From assembly GCA_963681505.1 (NCBI GenBank), contig OY811989.1:2446540-2510539 (forward strand): DNA of 64,000 nt, in the 5' to 3' direction. Position numbers and translations under genes: made by a program. Below, in pieces: positions 12,874-22,536 of the stretch. How positions within the stretch are numbered: the stretch's first letter is position 1; every line of letters starts with the position of its first letter. Origin of the DNA: Eunapius fragilis (Eukaryota; Porifera; Demospongiae; Spongillida; Spongillidae). Under the pieces are notes generated by a model. That model was not told where the DNA came from, ran no database searches, and saw only the letters and a program-made list of their open reading frames with translations.

Positions 12874-12972
12874 AGGTACACAAACGTAATTGGTGTGTGT
12901 GTAATTAGAATATGACATCAGTTGTGTGGCATCATAGATTTTCGGTCACTTCCTGTGCTGTGACCTTATCTC

Positions 12973-13001
12973 TCCCCCCCCCCCCCCCCCCTCTCTCTCT
13001 T
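12973..13001. repeat. Poly-C plus CT microsatellite
   Basis: A run of about 18 C is followed by CTCTCTCTCT and further pyrimidine-rich sequence. It is low complexity and likely to vary in length. Confidence 0.8.
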
Positions 13002-13749
13002 TCCAACCCCTCTCTTTCCCTTTCACTCTTACTGGATATCATTGAAGGACATGATGTAGACTTGTGGTTCTTCTGGATATGATTGCTATAAAGTTATCAT
13101 TAATGAATTAGGTCTGAGGTAAGTGCGAAATCACCAATTCTTTTAGAAAGGTCATTAGCTGCATTCAATGTTTTTTAGACCACAATTTGTAACAACACTG
13201 TCATCAGAAACGGGGAACCTTGACAACAGACTACCTGCCATAAGACTTCCCTCTTGTTGCCACTGCTACTTCGGCAAGGAAGCATATGACATCACCACCA
13301 CCATTGACACTAGACCATCATCATTGTACATGAGCACATGCATGTATTTTTTTACATATTGACACTGAACATGTGTAGCATTAGCATCGTCGTCACTAGA
13401 GTTAGCATTTATCTATTCTGTAAATGATGAGAACATCAGTGGTTGTTGTCATCACATGATTCATAGACATTACAATGATACTTTCAACCCCAATAGAAAG
13501 ATATGTGTGGAATGAACACCTCGGCAATTATGGTATAAAAACCTACAGTCCTTGAGAATGACAAAAATGATTGATGTAATGGCTAGTGGAACATCAATTA
13601 TATATTGCACATTACAAACACACAGAGAATATATTTTATTAGTTGTCCATTGCATTGTAATTAAAAGTCTCAATTGAAGTGTTTAGTCTCAGAGGAAACA
13701 TATCCATCCTGCATTAATGAAAAAACAGATTGATCACATTCAAAGCCAT
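13002..13749. other. Spacer between satellite and CACTA-type transposase
   Basis: No gene is visible. It presumably contains the 3' end of the transposon, but I could not match a CACTA or CACTG terminus here to a reverse complement upstream of the transposase start. Confidence 0.4.
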
Positions 13750-16700
13750 TCAAAACCGTACTTTTCTATTTATTGGACATAAAACTAAAACGTTATCAAT
13801 TCCAAAGTCAAATTTCATTGTACTGTTGAACTCAGCACATTGATTAATGATTCGACTTAGAGGGATAAACACTGATGCTCCAGTTTTCTTTTTGATATTT
13901 GTGAAGACTTTTAGTGGAAATAGTTGTTCATCGTAGCAAGGATGTTTTTCATACCAGTGAACATATGCAAATACATGAGATACAGATTTCTCTGGTTGCT
14001 CTGGCAGTATTATTCCTACCGTGTGGTGAAAAAAGTACTGAATTTCACCAGCACGATACTCACAATGTCTTGACAATTCGCTTGTTCCTTGGATTGATTC
14101 TGGCCAATATGCAATAATGCTATGTGAGTGATTACCTTTTGCTTTTACAGATAAATATATTTCACCGAATATATTGGCCTCATTAAAAACATCATGACTC
14201 ATGTTGACATGTGTAATTGTTGATGTTGGATATAATGCCATATATACATTCCTAAGCCACTCAACTTCGTGCAACAATAACAGTTTTTCGCATTTTTTTG
14301 ACACGGCTTCATACATCAAACTATTTGTTGCATTAATTTTCTCAATTGGGCAGAGTATAAATCTAGAGTGTGCATTTAACAGGTTAGGATCAGTACTTGT
14401 TTGCTGAATTGATCCTTTGTGGGATGTTTCATCATTGATGTCACCAAGCCATTCAAAGTGGGGCAGTTCTGATGACAATTTACTCATGATCACTGACTCC
14501 TGGTAGTTTAAAAATTTAGTCATTATCTGAAGTTCAGGACATATCCAGTTCTTGTTGAAACTTTCAAATATACCATTAAAACGCTCAAACGGAAAACACC
14601 AAAAAGAATGAACTGGTCCGTAGTCCAATAAGCATTGTTTCAAATGCAAATGAAGGTGCATATTGGGTGTACATTTGCTTTTACCATATAGCTGTTCATA
14701 ACATTTACAGAACTGAGTAATCTTGTCATCACCCTTAATGACATCATCAATGTTGATGATTGGCTTGAGAATCAAGGAGCATGCTGTAACAAATAATGAC
14801 CAACATTCTAAATGTTCTCGTGGTAGAATAGAACACAGTGCAGGTATGGAATAGATTAGCACCCAATTCTTCCACTGATCAGCTGTCAGAGAAGATACTT
14901 GAGACTCGACTTTGTGTGGAATGCGACCAATATTTACTGGGACCCTAATCCTGTCTACTGTATCCTGCATATTTTGGTAGTCTGATTTGGATATCAAAGA
15001 TTCATCCTTCCAAACAGACATCATGTACTTAGCAGTGCCTAGTAGGAGATTATGCATTGGATCCACTACATGGTAACGAATAAGATCTAAATAAGGCAGT
15101 CGTACTAGTTCTGAGTGTCTGACTCCCCATGCTTTTTGAATTTCTTTTCTTTCTGAGACCAATTTCTTTTGCATAATCTGATTCAAAATATGCATGTGAG
15201 ACAGATGATCCCTTGAAATCCATGAAGTATTGTCAAAGCCCGAAAAATCAGGTTTTGAATTAAACTGATCAGTGACAAATTCTTTCAAGCATTTTGAGCA
15301 ACCTCGCCTAGCATTGTGGGAAAAAAATCCACACAATTTTCGAGTTGCAGGGATATCAGCAGAAATTGATGTTAGCATACACCTGACTGATGTAAATCCA
15401 AATGCAGACTGTGACTTTATAAACACACCATGCCATAGTTCCAACAATTCATCAATAAGAGGCTTCAAAAATGAGTTTACTGTGAGCTTGGGTTCATTAG
15501 GACCTGGAATACACCCCACAATTATGATATTCTCGAGATTAAATCTTTTGTGTCTCGGCAGATTTTCAATGACTAGGTAAACCAATCCTACACTATAGTT
15601 GACATGTTTATAAATCCTAAACCAGTCTATGTTTAATCGTAATGCAAGGCTAAAAGGAGTTGACAAAAATTGCCCTGGGCTGGATAGCTCTTTCCAAATG
15701 TTACCATCATAAACATCTGACAGTACATTACATTCAGACACCCGAGTTCTCCATTTTTCAATATCTGTGATAAATTCCTTTTTTTGGAATAACCGAGACA
15801 ACGAAAGTTTAAGTGGGCTGTAGATATAAATCTTCTTTGGGACAAATTTGTACTTCTTTCCACATTTAACTTTCCGAAGAAGCTCTGCCCCACAAGTCTT
15901 TTTACTAAATTCTGACTTAGCAGAGCAAGTTAAATTTGTAGAGGCACTGCAAGGAATCTTGTGGCAAGCTGAGCATTTAGGGCAGACGGCAAATTTATCA
16001 AACTCTTTTTTGTAGTGCCCAAATATTTTTCTCAGTTTGTATATGTTTTTAGGGAGCTGTACTAATAGGAACTGAATTTTTTCATTATTTGCACACTGTG
16101 CAATTATTTTTATAAATGAATGGAACAGCATTAAAATGAATTCAATCCCTCTATCCGACACCTTGTATACTAGTTGAAAGAAAATCAAACTAATTGCTAA
16201 AGGCTGAAGCACAAGGGAACTCAAATATGTCTCTGTGTTGTCTACATGCACGTCAGCAGCTTGATGGTCAGAAATCAAAAGTTCTACACTGCTAGACAAT
16301 GGTGCAGATTTACAGCGACTTACACTGTCTTCTTCTTGTGGAAAAAGGTCTTGCTCTATGACATCAATATCATCCACAACCTGTAATTCATCGTCTTGCG
16401 CAGGGTTCTCCAAATTTAATTCTTCGTCAGAATTCTCAAGGCTCTCAACGTTCCATTCGTAAGCAACATCTTCCTCATGGGAATCCAGTTGATCCGCAAT
16501 TTCAGCACTGGTATCTCCTTCGTCCTGCAACTCAGCTGTAACGTCAGGATCCAGTTGATCCGCAATTTCAGCACTGGTATCTCGTACATTTCCTTCGTCC
16601 TGCAACTCAACTGTAACGTCAGGGGAGGCAGTTTCTTCAGGAAAACGTGAATTCGATGGTTTACAATTATACAAAGGGTTTGTATGGCGTTTGTACGCAG

Positions 16701-16755
16701 AATAGCTCAGTTTTTCGTGGCATTTAGGACACCGAATTCTGTTACGCATAGACAT
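13750..16755 (-). CDS. CACTA/EnSpm (CMC superfamily) transposase, 1001 aa, intact
   Basis: This is one uninterrupted frame from ATG (16755) to TAA. Residues 8-31 form a CxxC-H-C zinc finger (RCPKCHEKLSYSAYKRH...C). Residues 47-92 hold two copies of a roughly 25-residue acidic block (DVTVELQDEG / DVTAELQDEG, SAEIADQLD). A cysteine cluster spans 258-288. The Tnp2-like core follows: LRLNIDWFRIYKHVNYSVG near 371 with D377, IIIVGCIPGPNEPK near 410, SADIPA with D467, CSKC at 486-489 and VVDPMHNLLLGTAK near 563. A DUF4218-like stretch YGPVHSFWCFPFERFNGIF comes before residue 760. This order matches transposases of plant and animal CACTA elements, which cut and paste DNA in the nucleus. The length and absence of stops suggest recent activity. 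Catalytic assignments are by motif analogy. Confidence 0.85.
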   Translation of the reverse strand: MSMRNRIRCPKCHEKLSYSAYKRHTNPLYNCKPSNSRFPEETASPDVTVELQDEGNVRDTSAEIADQLDPDVTAELQDEGDTSAEIADQLDSHEEDVAYEWNVESLENSDEELNLENPAQDDELQVVDDIDVIEQDLFPQEEDSVSRCKSAPLSSSVELLISDHQAADVHVDNTETYLSSLVLQPLAISLIFFQLVYKVSDRGIEFILMLFHSFIKIIAQCANNEKIQFLLVQLPKNIYKLRKIFGHYKKEFDKFAVCPKCSACHKIPCSASTNLTCSAKSEFSKKTCGAELLRKVKCGKKYKFVPKKIYIYSPLKLSLSRLFQKKEFITDIEKWRTRVSECNVLSDVYDGNIWKELSSPGQFLSTPFSLALRLNIDWFRIYKHVNYSVGLVYLVIENLPRHKRFNLENIIIVGCIPGPNEPKLTVNSFLKPLIDELLELWHGVFIKSQSAFGFTSVRCMLTSISADIPATRKLCGFFSHNARRGCSKCLKEFVTDQFNSKPDFSGFDNTSWISRDHLSHMHILNQIMQKKLVSERKEIQKAWGVRHSELVRLPYLDLIRYHVVDPMHNLLLGTAKYMMSVWKDESLISKSDYQNMQDTVDRIRVPVNIGRIPHKVESQVSSLTADQWKNWVLIYSIPALCSILPREHLECWSLFVTACSLILKPIINIDDVIKGDDKITQFCKCYEQLYGKSKCTPNMHLHLHLKQCLLDYGPVHSFWCFPFERFNGIFESFNKNWICPELQIMTKFLNYQESVIMSKLSSELPHFEWLGDINDETSHKGSIQQTSTDPNLLNAHSRFILCPIEKINATNSLMYEAVSKKCEKLLLLHEVEWLRNVYMALYPTSTITHVNMSHDVFNEANIFGEIYLSVKAKGNHSHSIIAYWPESIQGTSELSRHCEYRAGEIQYFFHHTVGIILPEQPEKSVSHVFAYVHWYEKHPCYDEQLFPLKVFTNIKKKTGASVFIPLSRIINQCAEFNSTMKFDFGIDNVLVLCPINRKVRF

Positions 16756-17034
16756 TGTTTAAATGTGGAGGATAAACCTTTATAATCCATGCACGTGCGA
16801 GACACGAAATGAGCGGACTAACGCGCGCTCGACGTCGTGGTGGCAATACCACTTTTAGTGCACATCGTCATCTGGGAGGAGATACACCTGAGAGAATTAG
16901 TGAGGCAAGAGACTTCAACATTTTTATTAATTATTAAAAGTGTTTTTTGATCAAAGGCAGGTCACATTATACCCAGAAGGCTGATAAGTAGCGCATCAAC
17001 GAGTTCATTTTACGGCCCTACACGTACACCTGCT
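16756..17034. promoter_or_regulatory. Shared divergent promoter region of the transposon genes (inferred)
   Basis: Only 279 bp separate the start codons of the minus-strand transposase and the plus-strand five-exon gene. A divergent arrangement this tight implies a shared bidirectional promoter. There is a GC-rich GCGCGCTCGACGTCG stretch near 16821. No TATA box is certain. Confidence 0.4.
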
Positions 17035-18118
17035 GTGGAAAACTCCCTAACGTGGCTTCCAGGCGAGACCATAAATTGTGGTTTGAGCGATACCAACTCC
17101 GGATCCCAGTATGAATCAGAGCTAGAGCGGCTAAAAGAGTGGATGCACCGGCTTGTATCCGATATGCAAGCAGCGGTACTAGGACGTATAAGTGGCATTG
17201 AGGAAACAATTCAGAGCCTTTCTGTTCGAGTTGCAAAACTGGAGGAAGATGCTGCACGCAATCAACCGGCTGAGTCTCCCGCTACAGGGGGTTCTCATCA
17301 AAGCCACAGTGACATTCGCATACGTAAAACTCCCACTGAATTGCAGGCAAGTTATTCGCGTTATTAAAGTTGTTAGTATTCATTATTCATGATATGGTCC
17401 TAAACAACTTTTTTGCAGAGTCGCATCAGGGAGGTGTATAGAAATTTAGGGGAGGATCAGCAGTTTCACCTTGATGAAGAGTAAGTACCTGTACATGTGT
17501 CTTCTACATTAACTCTTTGAACCTATTTATTTTGTAGGATTGATAGTGAGCACAACTCCAAGGTTGTGAAGCTTGTGGCTGCCGAGTTTGATAGCCCACT
17601 TGCTATGATTAAAGGTATACTTTAAGTCGTTGAATTGATTAGCAAAATATCTCCTGCATGGTAGGCGGTCTTGCAACCTACAAGAGAACTCTTAAAAGAG
17701 CTATGACAGACGAGGGTGCCGGTGCTTGTCGGCGTACAAAGCGTTCCCGCCAGCAGCGTGTATGTTGAGAGAGCCGAAGTTCAGACGTGTATTTATGGTG
17801 TTTTCTCACTTGCAGCTCTGGGAAAAAAGGTGCGAAAAGATTACAAGTGAAGAGGAAAGACGGCTGTGGAGTGACGTAAAACCCTGTGCGATGTCTGACG
17901 AAGAAACTGATGACGAGGACCCACAGATGCTGAAACATCGTCGACCATCTTGGCGTTCTGAGCAACTGAATGAACTGATAGACACACTGGATGCTAGAAA
18001 CAGCCAGCTGCACAGCAAAAAGAAAAACCCTAGCAAGAAACGTGTAACTGGACCGCTACTACAGACTCTTCCTCCTCCTTCCACTCCAAACTGGATGGTT
18101 CGCCAGCCACTTGTTTAA
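17035..18118 (+). CDS. Coiled-coil, C-terminally basic protein, probable transposon partner (5 exons, 282 aa)
   Basis: Exons are 17035-17346, 17419-17480, 17538-17614, 17665-17759 and 17816-18118; the spliced length is 849 nt. Intron 1 uses a GC-AG donor (CAG|GCAAGT); the others are GT-AG. Residues 30-90 look helical and coiled-coil-like (ESELERLKEWMHRLVSDMQ, ISGIEETIQSLSVRVAKLEE). A middle block reads YRNLGEDQQFHLDEEID and FDSPLAMIKGGLATYKRTLK. The tail has SDEETDDEDP, HRRPSWRSEQLNELIDTLD and PPPSTPNWMVRQP. I remember similar tails (acidic SDEE block, then WRS...LN..I..LD) in unnamed proteins of sponges and cnidarians, but not a function. The divergent pairing with the transposase suggests a second transposon-encoded protein such as a DNA-binding or accessory factor; a host gene is the alternative. 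Confidence 0.7.
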
Positions 18119-19136
18119 ATAATTATAATGCTCCATTTGTACACAGCACCATTTATTAATACAAAATTCAGTTAGTAATTTCAATTGGAGCCCCACAACG
18201 TGGCTTGAGCGGAAAAATTACCGTTCGACGTTCTATTCGTCGAGATGAGAAACTGTTGGTGTTGGTTGGTTGCAAAATGTATTGGCTAATTGGCGGCTCT
18301 TCATCCGACAGATTGTACAATGCCCCGTTTGCTGAGCGCGCGTGGTTGGCTTGAATCTCTAAGACCGTATCGAATCTTGAGGGCGTAACTGCATTGTGTC
18401 GCGATCAGGTATCTCATTCTCTCACCATTATGATTTCCCGTAACACGTGGATAGTACCCCAACCGGTGGTAAGTAATCACCACCTTTTTTTTCTTGAGTC
18501 AAATTTAGAGACGTCATAAAAACTAGCAAAGGCAGAGCGGGTAAGAGATTGCGTTTTCATTCACACTTGCTGTTTATCAGTGTCTGTTGTCAGAATTGAA
18601 TTGAATACAAATTATACGAAGAGCGGAGATAGAGAAGTAGCGGATTGCTTTGGAGTATAAGGTAAAGGCTTCGTTTGTTTTAACCCTGTATATTCCCTGC
18701 AGCTAGACAAGGAGAGCTCAGATTCAGCTGAGCTTGTCAAGCAATCCCGCCGTCAGTGTAGGCCTCTGTTTGCATTTGTATCGTATGGATGCTCTATTTT
18801 GCTGTAGCTATATGGACTATGGTGACAGTACAGGGAGCAGTTTGAAGCCTACGCTCAACTACTGCCGCGCGTTTCGTTAGAAGAGGTTGCAATGGATTTC
18901 TGAGCAACTCGTGGCAACGGCGGGTTGGAGGGCCACTACTGGAGTATCTCCTTCCTGGATGGCTGGAGAGCTTGAACGTTGTCTATTGATTGTATTGCTT
19001 TATTTAATATTGATAATAAATTTTATACTAATCAAGCCAGTATACAACGAACAAAATCGGATGGCGTACCCAATACAGTATACGGTCAACGTAGGTACAG
19101 TGTAGTATCCGGAGACATTAATTAGAGAATCCTCCA
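18119..19136 (+). other. Intergenic with possible small exons
   Basis: Two exon-like blocks are visible. After CCCTGCAG at 18702 a frame reads LDKESSDSAELVKQSRRQ up to a GT near 18757. Near 18836-18902 a frame reads EQFEAYAQLLPRVSLEEVAM and ends in TGA. Their splicing partners are not clear, so I do not call a gene. The rest shows no structure that I can support. Confidence 0.3.
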
Positions 19137-19307
19137 TAAGCGCACGTGATACATTTGAGGATACTCGAAATATACGCAGTGCGAAATTGGTTCTATACGC
19201 AAAATATACCAGTGGGATACTTCGCGTATACGCACGCGTATATTCATGCGTATACTCGAAATATACGCAAAATATACAATAGCGTATATCCTATGTTTTG
19301 CACAGTG
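19137..19307 (-). repeat. Dispersed repeat A, copy 2
   Basis: On the minus strand this begins CACTGTGCAAAA and continues with TATACGCTA and GCGTATATTTCG, aligning with 8727-8895. The copy is diverged and lies about 215 bp upstream of the integrase-like gene start. Confidence 0.6.
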
Positions 19308-19348
19308 GGGGGTATAGGGAATATGTCTCGGGGGGTGGTCATTTAAAT

Positions 19349-19523
19349 TATGGTGGCCCGGTAGGTCGCGGTTGTCATAACATCCACATAGCGGTTTTGC
19401 GGTCGTGCAGTTATCCAGATAATAGATTTGCTGTCGTCCAGATCTGCGATTTACTGTCGTCCAGACTGCGATTTGCGGACGTGACGTGATCCAGATCAGC
19501 GATTTGCTGCATGTGATCCAGAT
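19349..19523 (+). repeat. Dispersed repeat B, copy 1, next to integrase gene start
   Basis: A core of nearly 60 bp (starts GGCCCGGTAGGTCGCGG, ends TTTGCGGTCGTGCAGTT) is followed by about six degenerate copies of a 22-23 bp unit, GTCCAGATCTGCGATTTGCT. The same core and unit occur reversed at 26535-26912. The last unit runs directly into the proposed ATG at 19524. Confidence 0.8.
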
Positions 19524-21896
19524 ATGGCCCGAGGAGATGATCCCGAGATTGACCGTACGTTTTTTTTTGTTTTATTTTTCGTTCCTTCTGCTCGCTAACG
19601 CGCACATTTTTTCTTTCCACTTGTGCGTAGGATGGATACTCAGGTACTGGAGAAGAAGAAAACCGGTGGCTATTATTCTATCATATCTGAGGCTGTTACA
19701 CCGTGTGGCTGTCGGGTGGGTTTCAGGGCAGGTAGATTAGACTGCTATCAGTTGCGGCATTAATTACGCAGTACCACTTGGCTAAGGAAAAGAATGGCTG
19801 AACTTGGCCTAAGGAGGCGAATGTGTTGCCAAACACCTATCGCTTTGGTTTATGCCGCCATCAAGGTGCGTGCTTGAGTACATGTACTTGTGTCGTGAAC
19901 CTTTATTTATAGGTTTTTCCTTATTGTAGATCGAGGTACAAACCTCAAACGGCCTGTTGGGGTACCGAGCTATGTGGACACTGCTACAAACCAAATACGA
20001 CTTTACTGTGAAACGGTATGCATTATTTCGTGTTCTTAAATGGTCCTCTAATTTTGTACAACAGGTCTACTGTAATGATGCTACTAGCTATGGCTGATCC
20101 TAAGGGTACTGCACAAAGGAAGAAGCACAAACTCCAAAGGCGAACTTATCAGTCCAAGGTCGCATGGTGATGTTGCATGCATACATGTATGCTACATTAA
20201 TCTCAGCGATTTTATAGGGTCCAAATTGGTGTTGGCACTTAGATGAGTATGACAAGTTGAAACCATTTGGGTTTCCAATTCATGGTTGTATTGATGGGTA
20301 AAGTTTAATATATTTTTATTAACATCCCAGTGTGATTTTGATTCTATACATTTCTTTACTAAAGGTTTTCACGTAAAATACTGTGGCTGGAGGTTGCTAC
20401 TACAAACAACGACCCATATGTTATAGCTCGGTGTTATTTACATGCTGTTTACAAGCTGGGTGGTATGTATTTGTATGTATGTACATGTACCATATAAACT
20501 AAGGCACTCTGCTGCTTATAATTGTAATCTGTGCTACATTTTATTCCGTGTTTCCTTGCATTTGTACTTAAGGATGTCCCACACTCGTCAGGGGAGACTG
20601 TGGCAGTGAAAATGTTGTTGTAGCATTATGCCAAATGATTTTAAGACACAACCATACTGACAGGAATTCTGGAAGGAGTAGTTTCTTATTTGGAAGCTCC
20701 ATCAGAAATTCAGTGAGTATATTGGTAATTATTTATGTGATTTAATTTATTTAATTTTATTTATATGATTAACAATTATAAACTAATGAAATGCATAAGA
20801 GTCAGATGTAGTGGGAGATGAAAAAGATGGAGGCTGCATTTCCCCTTTGTACCGCTACTGTAAGGCACTGGATCAGGTAGCTGTTGCTTTTGGTGTCACC
20901 AGTTGTGGCTGAGAGCCTGCGACCTAGCTCTCTGAGAAAGATCATGGAAAGAGGACTAAGTACTCCTGACATTTCAATGGCAATAGGGGTGAAACACATG
21001 CCTGGATGTCTTTCCAAATAGGAGTACTTAGCCTTTTTCTGGTCCTCTGCCTGACTAGCAACAGTACTGCTGTCATAGTGGACTGAGAGGGGGCATAGGT
21101 GTTAGAACATGTGGCATCACAAACCAAAAGGTTACCACTTTTCATGGAACCATCGGGACGTTTCCCATCAGAGCGGTCTAGACTAATGGTTCCAGTTTGG
21201 ATGGGATGTGGGAAGTGGACAGGGCTCGGTGGAATACGTGGTTTAATTTTTATGTGAAAAATGATTGCAGCGAATAGAAAGCTGGTGGTCTGAACTAAGA
21301 AAATCAAAAAGTGATTGGTGGATTAACTTATTTAAGGTCAGTTTACATACATAATTGGATGTGACTTAGGTTGTAACTTTCAACTGTAGAAACTTGTTGC
21401 TGACCATCTATATGATCCTGATAACCTGTTGCAACGGTATATCCCATTGCTGTAATATTGTCATGCTTTCATGTATTAAATTTGCAGTCATATTGCTGGA
21501 TTTGTATTCTTACCTATACTACAAAAAGAATTACATGAATTCAAAAGGCGTTGGAACAGGCACAGAATACGTAAGAATAGATTTGCAAGTTACATACAGA
21601 TCTTCTCTGCATATCAACGTAAACATGCATGTTAAAATATTAATATTTGTATTACTATTTGCATTACAGGCATTGGTGCTCAGAATTGTACCAAGATGAT
21701 AAGTCCTGAACATCTCAGTCGTTGTATTGAAAGGTGTAGCTATGATCCTCCAGCATTTTATCCTCCTGAGTTTGAGATCTTGGCAACTAGGGCACTGTTT
21801 GTTACCTTGCATATTAAGCAACAAGATATAACTGTATATAATTGCAAATATGTGTACTGTTGGCTAGCAGTTGTTTTAGATGCTTTAGTAAATTAG
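19524..21896 (+). CDS. DDE integrase-core protein (12 exons, 376 aa)
   Basis: Exons are 19524-19554, 19631-19715, 19772-19865, 19930-20015, 20065-20158, 20218-20297, 20365-20462, 20573-20712, 21271-21336, 21390-21436, 21488-21570 and 21670-21896. All are GT-AG and the frame is kept throughout (1131 nt). An N-terminal helix-turn-helix-like region reads HRVAVGTTWLRKRMAELGLR. The rve-type core shows WHLDEYDKLKPFG with D139, IHGCIDGFSRKILWLE, RGDCGSEN with D198 and NSRIESWWSELRKS with E239, so the DDE triad is complete. Then come LQKELHEFKRRWNRHRI and a short tail. This family is widespread in cnidarians, sponges, fish and fungi as integrase-core proteins of uncertain status. No terminal repeats were found, so domestication is possible. 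The first exon is the least certain. Intron 8 carries an antisense retroelement fragment. A truncated second copy is at 25582-25700. Confidence 0.82.
20802..21240 (-). pseudogene. Retroelement fragment in intron 8 of the integrase-like gene
   Basis: Read antisense, two frames carry RSDGKRPDGSMKSGNLLVCD, ATCSNTYAPS and then FLRELGRRLSATTGD and LTVAVQRGNAASI. This is the same C-terminal family as 7276-8218, with at least one frameshift. It sits between a donor at 20713 and an acceptor at 21270, so it should be spliced out of the host transcript. Confidence 0.75.
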
Positions 21897-21955
21897 TGAT
21901 TAAATTGTAATTGTTATTGTAGTTTGTTTATTTTGTGTCAACCTGTACCTTGAAA

Positions 21956-22322
21956 CCCCCTCATCCTTCACTGCACGTGTCTCGTCCCCCCACATCCTTC
22001 ATTACATGTGTCTCGTTTAACGTGGTTGGTCAGGGTAGAAGCCCGAAGGGTGCCACCTGCCATAGATGTATGACAGGAAAATCTGTGTACAAGATACAAG
22101 CTATACACAAGAGGACCTTCTCAAGAATATATAGAAGTACAATACCTGGAACCAGACAAAGGAACACTCTTGTTTGTTGTTTAGAGGGGAGGGTTGCAGA
22201 CAGAGAGGCAGGCTTGACCTACTAACCTTTGACAAAGCCTCCTTTTAACACACTATAATCTTTCCCATGCCCCATCTTAGCAGGGGGAGGATTAAGTACA
22301 CAACCATTCACCCTTCATCAAA
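21956..22322 (+). repeat. Dispersed repeat C, copy 1 (left inverted arm)
   Basis: This 370-bp segment matches the reverse complement of 25237-25567 along almost its whole length, for example GTCAGGGTAGAAGCC, ATAGATGTATGACAGGAAAA, GGCAGGCTTGACCTACTAAC and ATTAAGTACACAACCATT. It starts with a 31-bp internal duplication (CATCCTTCACTGCACGTGTC / CATCCTTCATTACATGTGTC). A third partial copy is at 56066-56265. Confidence 0.85.
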
Positions 22323-22536
22323 ACATTAAACATTGTTTACTCCCTAAACAAAACCCTAATCTCTGAATAAGATTATGAACCATATCAACATTAAGTTGGT
22401 TGTTATCATAATGGTACACACACAGCGCGTGTATGAATGCATATTCATGTAGAAAATATGTGTACTGTTGGCTAGCAGTTGTTTGTCATCAATAAATATT
22501 ATGACACTTAAAATGCATCACAAAAGTTATAGCACA

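Noticed and set aside
13002..13749. CACTA/CACTG terminus of the EnSpm-like element (for example GACACTGAACATG at 13361)
   Set aside because: No matching inverted end could be found beyond 18118, so element borders are left open.
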